From assembly GCF_014656435.1 (NCBI RefSeq), contig NZ_BNCK01000006.1, positions 250,001 through 314,000 on the forward strand: a stretch of DNA of 64,000 nucleotides, read 5' to 3'. The translations under genes and the position numbers were made by a program. The stretch comes from Thalassotalea marina. Lineage in GTDB: Bacteria > Pseudomonadota > Gammaproteobacteria > Enterobacterales > Alteromonadaceae. Under the pieces are notes generated by a model, which made no database searches, had not been told where the DNA came from, and saw nothing but the letters and a program-made list of their open reading frames with translations. Numbering within the stretch: position 1 is the first letter of the stretch; every line of letters begins with the position of its first letter. Below, piece after piece: positions 55,425 to 64,000 of this stretch.

Positions 55425-56939
55425 TTACGAGCCTTCATTGTGCATATCAATGATAGAGTCCGCATTTTTATCAGACTGTTCTTTCACTTCGTTATTGCGC
55501 ATTGCATCAAGACGTTCTAAATAGCTTTGATCGATGTCATTAGTGATATATTGGCCATTAAATACTGACGTTTCAAAGCGTTTAATATCAGGGTTGCCAA
55601 CACGCACAGCTTCTTCTAAATCTTCGATAGATTGATAAATTAACTTATCGGCACCAATAAGTTGGCAAATGTCTTCTAATTCACGACCGTGAGCGATAAG
55701 CTCGTTAGCGCTAGGCATATCGATACCGTAAACGTTCGGGAAGCGGATTTCTGGCGCAGCAGATGCAAAATAAACTTTTTTAGCACCGGCATTACGTGCC
55801 ATTTCAATGATTTGTTCCGACGTAGTACCACGTACAATAGAGTCATCAACTAACAAAACATTTTTGCCAGCAAACTCAGCACCAATGGCATTTAATTTAC
55901 GACGTACAGATTTTTTGCGCTGTTCTTGACCTGGCATAATGAACGTACGGCCAATGTAACGGTTTTTAACAAAGCCTTGACGGTATGGTAAATTTAGCGT
56001 TTGTGCAATTTGTAACGCGGTATCACACGAAGTTTCAGGAATAGGAATAACAACGTCGATATCTTCGTCAGCCCATTCTTTAGCAACTTTATCACCTAAC
56101 TTTTTACCCATTTCAACTCGAGAGCCATAAACTGATATTTTATCAATGGTTGAGTCTGGACGAGCAAAGTAAACGTATTCAAAAATACATGGGCTAAATG
56201 TTGGATTTTCAGCACATTGTTTACTGTGAATTTGACCGTCTTGGGTAAAGAAGATCGCTTCACCCGGCGCAACATCACGAACAAATTCAAAGTCATTTGC
56301 ATCAAGTGCGACTGACTCAGAAGCAATCATGTATTCTGCGCCCTTTTCAGTTTCGCGCTTACCAAATACTAATGGTCGAATACCTTGTGGGTCTCTAAAC
56401 GCCACCATGCCGTAACCAATGATCAAAGCAACTGTAGCATATGCACCACGAACTCTCTTATGAACGTTTGCAACTGCTTTGAAAATGTCCTCTGGCTGCA
56501 GTTCTAAATTATCAGCATTTTGTAATTCATGACCCAAGATGTTTAATAGCAACTCTGAGTCAGATGTGGTGTTTACATGGCGTCTTGCCTCTGTATACAA
56601 CCAGTGTTTTAGCTCTTCAGCATTTGTCAGGTTACCGTTGTGTGCTAGCGAAATACCAAAAGGTGAATTTGCATAAAACGGCTGCGCTTCAGAAGAACTT
56701 GATGTGCCTGCTGTAGGGTAACGAACATGCCCAATACCAATGTTTCCTTGCAAGCGAAGCATGTGCCTTGTGTGGAACACGTCCTTTACAAGACCATTTG
56801 CTTTACGCAATCTAAAAGTGTTTTCGTGAATGGTCACAATACCGGCAGCATCTTGGCCACGATGCTGTAAAACGGTTAAGCCATCATATAATGACTGTCC
56901 AACTGGTGTGTTACCCACTATGCCAACTATACCACACAT
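55425..56939 (-). CDS. purF: Amidophosphoribosyltransferase
   Basis: Committed step of purine synthesis: PRPP and glutamine to phosphoribosylamine. The catalytic Cys follows Met1 (MCGIVGIVG, mature N-terminus after Met removal). The glutaminase domain has [10 protein letters not shown] and [10 protein letters not shown], and the PRPP site is [14 protein letters not shown]. 504 residues, like E. coli (505). It lies 19 bases after cvpA. Confidence 0.96.
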   Translation of the reverse strand: MCGIVGIVGNTPVGQSLYDGLTVLQHRGQDAAGIVTIHENTFRLRKANGLVKDVFHTRHMLRLQGNIGIGHVRYPTAGTSSSSEAQPFYANSPFGISLAHNGNLTNAEELKHWLYTEARRHVNTTSDSELLLNILGHELQNADNLELQPEDIFKAVANVHKRVRGAYATVALIIGYGMVAFRDPQGIRPLVFGKRETEKGAEYMIASESVALDANDFEFVRDVAPGEAIFFTQDGQIHSKQCAENPTFSPCIFEYVYFARPDSTIDKISVYGSRVEMGKKLGDKVAKEWADEDIDVVIPIPETSCDTALQIAQTLNLPYRQGFVKNRYIGRTFIMPGQEQRKKSVRRKLNAIGAEFAGKNVLLVDDSIVRGTTSEQIIEMARNAGAKKVYFASAAPEIRFPNVYGIDMPSANELIAHGRELEDICQLIGADKLIYQSIEDLEEAVRVGNPDIKRFETSVFNGQYITNDIDQSYLERLDAMRNNEVKEQSDKNADSIIDMHNEGS

Positions 56940-56958
56940 GTAGTTTATCCCCGACGTG

Positions 56959-57447
56959 TTAAGCTTGGTTTAAAAAACTGGATGATTGTTTGAGATACTC
57001 AAAAAACCACTCAATTATTAATGAAAATTCTGGAATCAAAAGAGAGCTTTGCCACCAGGTACTAGTTGCAGCTGGAGTGAATGCGTCTAAGAAAAAAAGC
57101 ATAGCACTAGTTACTAATACACCACGAAGCGCACCAAAAACGATTCCCAGAACCCGATCTGTTCCTGACAGACCTGTTTTTGATACAAGTTGACCTATAA
57201 GATAGTTAATAATTGCGCCTAGCACCAAAGTAGTGATAAACAAAATGGCAATTGCTGCGCCGTTACGTAGGAGTTGGTCAGATATATTAGTTAAAAGGGT
57301 GGCAAGTTTGGCGTAGAAAGTGCTCGCGATAAAAAAGGCACTGATCCACACGACTAATGATATTGCTTCTTTAACAAAACCTCGAACAAGGCTAATAAGT
57401 GTTGAAATACCAATGACCGCCAAAATGGCGTAGTCTACCCAAACCAT
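56959..57447 (-). CDS. cvpA: CvpA family membrane protein
   Basis: A 162-residue inner-membrane protein with four transmembrane helices and the family motif [22 protein letters not shown]. It is named for colicin V production, and its precise role is unclear. It forms the classic cvpA-purF operon here. Confidence 0.92.
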   Translation of the reverse strand: MVWVDYAILAVIGISTLISLVRGFVKEAISLVVWISAFFIASTFYAKLATLLTNISDQLLRNGAAIAILFITTLVLGAIINYLIGQLVSKTGLSGTDRVLGIVFGALRGVLVTSAMLFFLDAFTPAATSTWWQSSLLIPEFSLIIEWFFEYLKQSSSFLNQA

Positions 57448-57516
57448 AAATAATGTTTCTCATTGATTAGAGGCGCGCATTCTACCAGAACACTGATAGA
57501 AAACGCCATTAATTTA

Positions 57517-58122
57517 TTATTTTGTTGGTTGAAACTTGGCAACTTTACCTTGCACTTTGGTTAACTCCTTAAGTGCAGGCAGTTTCTTTTCCAAACTAGA
57601 ATGACTCAGCTCAGGACCAACAAAAACTTTGGTCAACGTACCATTCTTAGTTTTGATTGGTCGAGTAAATGCATTGTAGCCAGCTTTCTCTAGTTTATTC
57701 ACTAAATCATCAACATTTTGTTTATGACGAAAGCTCCCCAATTGAATGACCCAAGCTTGTTCCGCTCTATCATTTTGTACTTCAGTTGATGCACTTTCAG
57801 GCTGCTTTTCAATAGGCTTAACCACTGTAGTTTCGCTAGAATTGGCAGTATTATCAATTTGGGCACTACTATTTGACTCGTTAGGTTTAGGGTCATCTAA
57901 AGCAACTTCGTCTTCAAATTCTTCCTGAGCTAATTGTTCAATTTTATCGCTTGGAAACGATTTATTCGAAGGTTGAAACTCTACTTTCGGCTGCGAAGGT
58001 ATTTTGCCAAACTCTTCCTGATAACTTTCCTTTTCCCCATCAAGTAAGTCGGGAAGAAAAATAATGGCTACCGCTGCAACGATAACGGTACCTACTAATC
58101 GGTTTTGAAATGGCGTCGACAA
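57517..58122 (-). CDS. dedD: SPOR-domain protein DedD, TTG start
   Basis: A 201-residue division-associated protein. A short cytoplasmic start (STPFQNRLVGT, as in E. coli DedD) and one transmembrane helix are followed by an acidic Ser/Pro-rich periplasmic linker and a C-terminal SPOR domain (AWVIQLGSFRHKQNVDDLVNKLE) that binds denuded septal peptidoglycan. The start codon is TTG, supported by AGGGGG seven bases upstream and by the family N-terminus. It lies eight bases after folC. Confidence 0.92.
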   Translation of the reverse strand: MSTPFQNRLVGTVIVAAVAIIFLPDLLDGEKESYQEEFGKIPSQPKVEFQPSNKSFPSDKIEQLAQEEFEDEVALDDPKPNESNSSAQIDNTANSSETTVVKPIEKQPESASTEVQNDRAEQAWVIQLGSFRHKQNVDDLVNKLEKAGYNAFTRPIKTKNGTLTKVFVGPELSHSSLEKKLPALKELTKVQGKVAKFQPTK

Positions 58123-58130
58123 AATGCCCC

Positions 58131-59387
58131 CTAATCTAACAATGCCTTAACTTCTGCTACAGTGAAAAATGACCCAAATACAAGCACTAAGTCATCAGAT
58201 GTCGCCTGTTCTGTCGCCATTTTATAAGCATCTGACACATTGTCAAAAGTTTGTGATTTAGAATCTTTAGGTAAAAACTGTTGAATATGTTTTGCACTTG
58301 CACCGCGTGGGGTTGCACTCAAGCTACCAACAAACCAAGTATCTATATTTTTCACCAGTGGTGCAATCGTTTGCTTAATGTCTTTATCAGCCATCATACC
58401 AAATACTGCATAGACATGACGATAACTAGCAGATTGAACAACTTGAGCTAGGTATCTAGCCGCTAATGGGTTATGCCCTACATCAAGCATTACGTCACAT
58501 TGTAAATGATGAATTTCTGTTCTTCCGGGTACTTTTGTTGTAGCAACTAGCTCACGAACATCTTGTTCACTCATCGATATTTGAGCTAATTCTAAAACCG
58601 CAAGTGCTGTGGCAATATTATCGCGAGGAATTGATGGCTGTGGCAATTGGGTAAATACTGCACTTTCTGTAGACCATTGCCATGTATTACCATCTAATTG
58701 AATATGAAAAAATTGGTCTCGTAAAAATAAGTCGCAACCGATATCGTTAGCATGCTCAATCACGGATGTTGGAGGATTTACATCGCCAACAACGCAAGGA
58801 CGGTTTTGACGCATAATGCCAGCCTTTTCCCTGCCAATAGATTCTCTATCATTCCCCAGAAAAGCTTGGTGATCTAAGTCTACCGTGGTGATTACTGAAA
58901 TATCTGCATCAATAATATTTGTCGCGTCTAAGCGACCGCCCAAGCCAACTTCCAAGATAATAAAGTCAGGTTGATTGCGCTTTAGTATTAACAGCGCCGC
59001 AAGAGTAGTGTACTCATAATATGTTAAAGAAATATCGCCGCGCTTTTGTTCAATTTCATTAAACGCCTGGATCAGAGACTCATTATCGATATCGACTTTA
59101 TTGATACGTAAACGTTCATTAAACAACCGAATATGTGGTGAAGAATAAACGGCAACACTATGCCCTTTTTTCAGTAATGCATTTTCTAAAAAGGCACATG
59201 TAGTCCCTTTACCATTTGTCCCTCCAACAGTGACAACTTTTGCACTGCTAAAAGAAAGAGCCAAGGTATCGGCTACTTGTTGGATACGGGTTAACCCCAT
59301 ATCAATCTCAGTAAGATGAATAGATTCTATATAAGAAAGCCACTCTTCGAGCGTTCGAAAAGAGTGGCTTAAACTGGATTGTGACAT
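58131..59387 (-). CDS. folC: Dihydrofolate synthase/folylpolyglutamate synthase
   Basis: A 418-residue Mur-ligase-type enzyme adding glutamate to dihydropteroate and folates. ATP loop GGTNGKGTTC, EVGLGGRLDATN, the later DLDHQAFLGNDRESIGREKAGI and the C-terminal DVGHNPLAA. It starts seven bases after accD in a tight operon. Confidence 0.95.
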   Translation of the reverse strand: MSQSSLSHSFRTLEEWLSYIESIHLTEIDMGLTRIQQVADTLALSFSSAKVVTVGGTNGKGTTCAFLENALLKKGHSVAVYSSPHIRLFNERLRINKVDIDNESLIQAFNEIEQKRGDISLTYYEYTTLAALLILKRNQPDFIILEVGLGGRLDATNIIDADISVITTVDLDHQAFLGNDRESIGREKAGIMRQNRPCVVGDVNPPTSVIEHANDIGCDLFLRDQFFHIQLDGNTWQWSTESAVFTQLPQPSIPRDNIATALAVLELAQISMSEQDVRELVATTKVPGRTEIHHLQCDVMLDVGHNPLAARYLAQVVQSASYRHVYAVFGMMADKDIKQTIAPLVKNIDTWFVGSLSATPRGASAKHIQQFLPKDSKSQTFDNVSDAYKMATEQATSDDLVLVFGSFFTVAEVKALLD

Positions 59388-59394
59388 AAAAGTT

Positions 59395-60252
59395 TTAACT
59401 CGCCTGCAACGGCTGGTTAGTTAATTTTGCAATTAAACGCGCTAGGGTATCACGCATATCACGACGATTAACAATCATGTCAATCGCGCCTTTTTCTAGC
59501 AAGAATTCACTGCGCTGAAAACCTTCAGGTAGCTTTTCTCTCACCGTTTGCTCAATAACACGCGGGCCAGCAAAACCTATAAGTGCTTTTGGCTCGGCAA
59601 CATTAATATCACCTAACATAGCTAAACTTGCTGATACACCACCCATGGTAGGGTCGGTTAAAACTGAAATATACGGCAAGCCTTTTTCGCGCATTTTAGC
59701 TAATGCGGCACTGGTTTTAGCCATCTGCATTAATGAAAACAACGCTTCTTGCATACGAGCACCGCCACTAGCTGAAAAACAGATTAATGGTAAATTATGC
59801 TCTAAACAATACTCTGCAGCTTTTACAAATCTAGCGCCTACAACAGAGGCCATTGAACCACCTAAAAAGGCGAATTCAAATCCAGCAGCAACAACTGGTA
59901 AACCGTGTAATTCACCTTTCATCACAACAAGTGCATCTTTTTCACCTGTAAGTTTCTGTGCGGACGAAATACGGTCTTTATATTTTTTCGAATCTTTAAA
60001 TTTAAGGATATCTTGAGGCTCTAAATCAGCACCTATTTCCATCCTTTCACCAGCATCTAGAAAGTTCTCAATACGGCTACGAGCACTAATGCGCATGTGA
60101 TGATCACATTTAGGACAAACTGATAATAAACGTTCTAGCTCAGCCTTGTATAACATAGCGTTACACGAGTTACATTGGCTCCAAACACCTTCTGGGATAT
60201 TACGTTTTTGCGACGTTTTCGCCTTCGGAAGAATTTTTTCAATCCAGCTCAT
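59395..60252 (-). CDS. accD: Acetyl-CoA carboxylase carboxyltransferase beta subunit
   Basis: A 285-residue subunit making malonyl-CoA with AccA. The N-terminal zinc ribbon has four Cys ([10 protein letters not shown] and [11 protein letters not shown]). The crotonase-like domain has [35 protein letters not shown] and [16 protein letters not shown]. Confidence 0.96.
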   Translation of the reverse strand: MSWIEKILPKAKTSQKRNIPEGVWSQCNSCNAMLYKAELERLLSVCPKCDHHMRISARSRIENFLDAGERMEIGADLEPQDILKFKDSKKYKDRISSAQKLTGEKDALVVMKGELHGLPVVAAGFEFAFLGGSMASVVGARFVKAAEYCLEHNLPLICFSASGGARMQEALFSLMQMAKTSAALAKMREKGLPYISVLTDPTMGGVSASLAMLGDINVAEPKALIGFAGPRVIEQTVREKLPEGFQRSEFLLEKGAIDMIVNRRDMRDTLARLIAKLTNQPLQAS

Positions 60253-60400
60253 AATTTCACTTTTATTAATGCGTTAATTTCGCTTAAAAATTAAGCGGGT
60301 ATATACTTAAAACGTAAAAACGTTATTTAACCTGTAATTAGACCACACTACACGGCAACTTGAATACTAAAAACTGGTCTGCCCTGTAAAATAGTCACTT

Positions 60401-61183
60401 TTAATCAAAAAATAAAGGACCAAATGGTCGTTTAGGTAATTGGTACTTTTCTGGATACGTCACATCGACAAAATACAAGCCGCTGGCTGGAGCAGTCATT
60501 CCTGCTACACAGCGATTTTTTGCTTCAAGTACTTCTTTGATCCAATCGATGGACTCGAGCTCTCGGCCTACCCGCATCAAACTACCGGAAATATTTCTTA
60601 TCATATGATGTAAAAAGGCATTCCCCTTAACATCAATAACGATATATTCACCGTGGCGCGAAACATTGCAATGCTCGATGGTTCTTACAGCTGTCGGCGC
60701 TTGACAATGAACAGTTCGAAAAGAAGTAAAATCATGTTCGCCAACTAAATGTTGCGCCGCTTGATGCATAAGCTGTTCATTTAATGGATGATGACAAAAC
60801 GTTAAACCATGTCTAAAAATAGCAGGACGAAATAGTCGGTTACAAATCACATAACGGTATCGGCGAGAAGTAGCGCTAAAGCGAGCATGGAAGTCTTCAT
60901 CAACACTTTTGACCCAAGTTACGGCAACGTCATCAGGTAAATTTGTGTTTACCCCTAGTGTCCAAGCAACGTCTTTTCTAAAATTATTGGTATCAAAATG
61001 AACAACTTGATTAGTTGCATTAACACCAGTATCTGTTCGACCAGCACATACAACCTCAATGGGCTCATTTGCTATTTTGGATAAGGCTATCTCTAATGTT
61101 TCTTGTACGCTGCTGACATCGTTTTGGCGCTGCCAACCACAATAGTTTGCGCCATCGTACTCTATACCTAATGCAAATCGCAT
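60401..61183 (-). CDS. truA: tRNA pseudouridine(38-40) synthase
   Basis: A 260-residue enzyme. The catalytic Asp is in [15 protein letters not shown], with family motifs [26 protein letters not shown] and [17 protein letters not shown]. Its position between fimV and accD is the usual one. Confidence 0.96.
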   Translation of the reverse strand: MRFALGIEYDGANYCGWQRQNDVSSVQETLEIALSKIANEPIEVVCAGRTDTGVNATNQVVHFDTNNFRKDVAWTLGVNTNLPDDVAVTWVKSVDEDFHARFSATSRRYRYVICNRLFRPAIFRHGLTFCHHPLNEQLMHQAAQHLVGEHDFTSFRTVHCQAPTAVRTIEHCNVSRHGEYIVIDVKGNAFLHHMIRNISGSLMRVGRELESIDWIKEVLEAKNRCVAGMTAPASGLYFVDVTYPEKYQLPKRPFGPLFFD

Positions 61184-61249
61184 TTTCGCTTACTAACTAA
61201 TATCTAAAATTGCGCGAATTATCCCTTATTTCGAGGTATTTTGCGAATG

Positions 61250-61276
61250 AAAAAAAAGCCGCAATTAGCGGCTTTT
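61250..61276 (-). terminator. Terminator after fimV
   Basis: GCCGC-TAATT-GCGGC followed by eight T on the minus strand, just after the fimV stop and before truA. Confidence 0.85.
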
Positions 61277-61283
61277 GTCTTTG

Positions 61284-64000
61284 TTAGTCAAATTTATCCA
61301 GTAGTTGCTGAGCTTCATATTGTTGATCAGCATCGCCAATCTTTAATACGTCATTAAGGATTACTTCCGCATTCTCATTGTCGCCAATTTCAATATAAAC
61401 TTTAGCTAAATCAAGTTTCGCTGCGGCTCCATTATCATCTTCTTCGTCGACATCAATTTGATCCACGCCACTAGTAAATTCTGGAAACTCACTTAATCCA
61501 ACATCAATATTAGTTTTTTCATATGGCTCAATCGACATCTCGTCTTCATCTAGCGTTGAAGAAATCAAATCATCAACAGAAATATAATCTTCATTCTTAT
61601 TCTGCTGATCTGACGCCAATCCAGACTCAGGTTGCGGCTTAGACTCCACCTCTTGCTCGGATGCACTATCAAGATCAGAAACAACATCTAAGTCATCACC
61701 AATATCTAAGGCATCGTCAGATGTATGCCCTTCTTCTTCGATATTGGCAAGCAGTTCATCAAAGTCTAAGTTATCTAACTCTTCTATGTCATCAAGCTCT
61801 TCAGCTTCCTTTGACGGTTCTGATGTATTAGAGTTTTCATCTGCTAGTAAATCTGCTAACACGTTGCTGTCTGTAAAATCAGGAGTGATTTCTTCATGTT
61901 GCTCTTGAGTATCTTCTGGCTCTTCATTAAGTAAATTACTCAATGCAGATTCGTCAAACTCGTTGTAAGCATCAGCAAGAATACTGTCATCAAAATCCTC
62001 TGAGACACTTGCATCATTCGCTGTAACGTCAGCATTTTCGTCAGATGTTTCCGTGCTTGTAGTTTCGCTACTTTCTACTTGCTCTATCGCTTCATCACTT
62101 GAATCAACCACATCATTTTGATTTTCAAGTGTTTGTTCAGTTGCTTCTGCCTCTGCCATGATGGCATCAATATCGATATCATCTACTTCTACTTCTTCGG
62201 CAGCTTCTGCTAATTCAGGGGCGTCATCCAATCCAAACGGTTTATCTGTCATCAAATCACTGAAGTCGGCTGATAAAAATGGCGCAACATATTCTTCAGT
62301 AAAGTTTTCAATTTGTTGACTGTAATTCTCTAACTCAGAGTTTTCATCAGTAACACCATCAGCATCAAGTAAGTTCTCAATGTCCTTAATATCATCACTT
62401 GCTAAATCTATAGAAGCCGTGTCACTGCTGATAATATCACTTTGTTCTGTAGACTCATCAGTAGACAATAAATCATCGATGTCACTGACATCAGTAGCTT
62501 CTACATCAACATTTCCTGACATAGAATCCATTAATGCATCAATATCGTCTGGATCGCTTAGTTCACCCTGCAAATCATCTGCAGGTGCTTGAGCTGTTAC
62601 CTCTGGTGCTGCTGGGCTTGCCATTGACTCCATTAATGCGTCAATATCGTCTGGATCGCTTAGTTCACCTTGTAAATCATCTGCTGACGCTTGCGCTTTT
62701 TCCTCTGGAGCGGCAGGGGTTTCCGCTCGGCTCGCCATTGACTCCATTAACGCGTCAATATCGTCTGGATCGCTTAATTCCCCCTGTAAATCATCTGCTG
62801 GCGCTTGAGCTTTTTCCTCTGGAGCGGCAGGAGTTTCAGCCGCTGGGCTTGCCATTGACTCCATCAAGGCATCAATATCGTCTGGATCGCTAAGCTCGCC
62901 CTGTAAATCATCTGCTGATGCTTGAGCTGTTACCTCTGGAGCTGCTGGGCTTGCCATTGACTCCATTAACGCGTCAATATCGTCTGGATCGCTTAATTCC
63001 CCCTGCAAATCATCTACTGGCGCTTGATCTTTTTCCTCTGGTGCAGCTGGAGTTTCCGCCGCTGGGCTTGCCATTGACTCCATCAGCGCATCGATATCGT
63101 CTGGATCGCTAAGTTCGCCCTGTAAATCATCTGCTGGCGATTGATCTTTTTCCTCTGGTGCAGCTGGAGTTTCCGCCGCTGGGCTTGCCATTGACTCCAT
63201 CAACGCGTCGATATCGTCTGGATCGCTAAGTTCGCCCTGTAAATCATCTACTGGCGCTTGATCTTTTTCCTCTGGTGCAGCTGGAGTTTCCGCCGCTGGG
63301 CTTGCCATTGACTCCATCAGCGCATCGATATCGTCTGGATCGCTAAGTTCGCCCTGTAAATCATTTGCTGGCGCAGCTGCTGTTGTATCTAATAAATCAT
63401 CGATATTATCAGATTCCAATGTATCCTCTTCAACCGGTGGCTGATCTGCCATTGAGTCCATTAACGCGTCAATATCATTAGGATCTGAGAGTTCTATATC
63501 TTGCTCAATTTCGACGATTTCTTCTTGATTAGCTTCGTCTAACAAATCATCAAGGGCATCTTGATCTAAATCGCTACTTTCTGGCGTATCTTCGGCTTTA
63601 GCCTTACTTTCCGTACTCTCTTCGTCATCATCTAAGTTTGACAATAGTGAATCTAAATCGTCTTGGTCTAATTCGCCACCTTCAAGAATGTCCGGTTCGG
63701 TATTGTCGTCTAAAGAAATTTCTTCCAAGTCGTCAAGGTCATCAAGATCGTCTAAATCATCTAAGTCATCCAAACTGTCATCTAAATGAATAACATCATC
63801 ATCAAGCAATTGGTCGCTGAGTGACTCCAAATCATCACTAAACAACTCATCTTCTTTTGTCGTACCATCTTCAGCTAAATCAATCGATAGCTCATCATCC
63901 AGTGACAATTCATCGTCAAGTGACAGCTCGTCATCAAGCGAAAGTTCGTCATCAAGAGAAAGCTCTTCACTCGCTTTTGGTTTTTCGCTTGTCGACTCCA
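61284..64000 (-). CDS. fimV: FimV/HubP-type polar hub protein, C-terminal part (N-terminus outside the window)
   Basis: The frame stays open to the right edge, so the N-terminal signal peptide, LysM and membrane helix lie outside. About 905 codons are visible, extremely rich in Asp/Glu. They include four LSLDDE repeats at the edge, a run of DDLDDLDDLDD, eight copies of a 34-39-residue repeat (coding 62522-63365), a further acidic region and the FimV C-terminal TPR-like domain (AAAKLDLAKVYIEIGDNENAEVIL, then AQQLLDKF). FimV/HubP organises cell poles, type IV pili and chemoreceptors. Upstream of truA, as in related genera. Confidence 0.9.
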   Translation of the reverse strand, partial: ESTSEKPKASEELSLDDELSLDDELSLDDELSLDDELSIDLAEDGTTKEDELFSDDLESLSDQLLDDDVIHLDDSLDDLDDLDDLDDLDDLEEISLDDNTEPDILEGGELDQDDLDSLLSNLDDDEESTESKAKAEDTPESSDLDQDALDDLLDEANQEEIVEIEQDIELSDPNDIDALMDSMADQPPVEEDTLESDNIDDLLDTTAAAPANDLQGELSDPDDIDALMESMASPAAETPAAPEEKDQAPVDDLQGELSDPDDIDALMESMASPAAETPAAPEEKDQSPADDLQGELSDPDDIDALMESMASPAAETPAAPEEKDQAPVDDLQGELSDPDDIDALMESMASPAAPEVTAQASADDLQGELSDPDDIDALMESMASPAAETPAAPEEKAQAPADDLQGELSDPDDIDALMESMASRAETPAAPEEKAQASADDLQGELSDPDDIDALMESMASPAAPEVTAQAPADDLQGELSDPDDIDALMDSMSGNVDVEATDVSDIDDLLSTDESTEQSDIISSDTASIDLASDDIKDIENLLDADGVTDENSELENYSQQIENFTEEYVAPFLSADFSDLMTDKPFGLDDAPELAEAAEEVEVDDIDIDAIMAEAEATEQTLENQNDVVDSSDEAIEQVESSETTSTETSDENADVTANDASVSEDFDDSILADAYNEFDESALSNLLNEEPEDTQEQHEEITPDFTDSNVLADLLADENSNTSEPSKEAEELDDIEELDNLDFDELLANIEEEGHTSDDALDIGDDLDVVSDLDSASEQEVESKPQPESGLASDQQNKNEDYISVDDLISSTLDEDEMSIEPYEKTNIDVGLSEFPEFTSGVDQIDVDEEDDNGAAAKLDLAKVYIEIGDNENAEVILNDVLKIGDADQQYEAQQLLDKFD
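62522..63365 (-). repeat. Eight in-frame tandem repeats in fimV
   Basis: Eight copies of a core DLQGELSDPDDIDALMESM (the last has MDSM) separated by Ala/Pro/Glu-rich spacers. Unit lengths are 39, 39, 39, 34, 39, 38 and 34 residues plus the final partial. The DNA is close to identical between some units, pointing to recent duplication or gene-conversion-like exchange. Short-read assembly could miscount the copies. Confidence 0.9.

Noticed and set aside
62534-63112. Plus-strand repeat frames rich in LTPLMRQYRLDR
   Set aside because: Antisense shadow of the fimV tandem repeats.
62522-63365. CRISPR-like array
   Set aside because: Units are 102-117 bp, in frame, with repeat-like spacers and coding; no cas genes.

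Overview
The window is AT-rich chromosomal DNA from a gammaproteobacterium. Gene content and order (fimV-truA-accD-folC-dedD-cvpA-purF, tig-clpP-clpX-lon-hupB, pspF/pspABC-ycjXF next to sapABCDF, a phhAB-tyrR block, and a DUF3014 gene next to the 4.5S RNA gene) suggest a marine Alteromonadales, most likely Colwelliaceae such as Thalassotalea or Colwellia. That placement is inference from synteny and protein style, not a database search.

Layout. 1-1.14 kb: the end of a TSUP permease gene and a ComFB-family gene. 1.16-4.96 kb: a small integrative element of about 3.8 kb sitting in the 3' end of the 4.5S signal-recognition-particle RNA gene (ffs, minus strand). It is bounded by a 25-bp direct repeat (attL/attR) and carries a tyrosine integrase broken by two T-run frameshifts, one large cargo gene for a NACHT-type STAND NTPase, paired TGTGATAC sites near both ends and a 43-bp inverted repeat (42/43 matches). 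5.1-10.2 kb: DUF3014 protein, maleylacetoacetate isomerase, TyrR, and phhA-phhB with TyrR boxes (aromatic amino acid catabolism). 10.2-20.8 kb: envelope stress (ycjF, ycjX, pspC, pspB, pspA, divergent pspF) followed by sapABCDF. 20.9-22.8 kb: ppiD. 23.3-40.8 kb: MscS channel, MgtE transporter, two signalling clusters, glnD and an AblB-like acetyltransferase. This block separates ppiD from hupB, which are neighbours in many gammaproteobacteria. 41.2-47.7 kb: hupB, lon, clpX, clpP, tig. 48.0-48.4 kb: four tRNA genes (Pro, Arg, His, Pro). 48.7-55.3 kb: folD, cysS, ppiB, lpxH, a Sel1-repeat protein, miaE, a small unknown and a Yip1 protein. 55.4-64 kb: purF, cvpA, dedD, folC, accD, truA and the C-terminal part of fimV, which is cut by the window edge.

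Most notable. (1) The ffs element looks like a minimal one-cargo defence island; bacterial NACHT proteins are known anti-phage NLR relatives. Its insertion separated ffs from its own intrinsic terminator. (2) A three-gene overlapping operon (37.2-33.3 kb) links a histidine kinase whose N-terminal membrane domain has the copper/ethylene ligand pattern of plant ETR1 (Asp-x6-Tyr and Cys-x3-His, with identical spacing) to a stand-alone receiver and a receiver-GGDEF cyclase. (3) A hybrid kinase with two degenerate receivers lies upstream of a CheR and a receiver-PAS-GGDEF-EAL protein. (4) An AblB-like acetyltransferase is coupled to glnD. (5) FimV carries eight near-identical acidic repeats. The rest is ordinary core genome.
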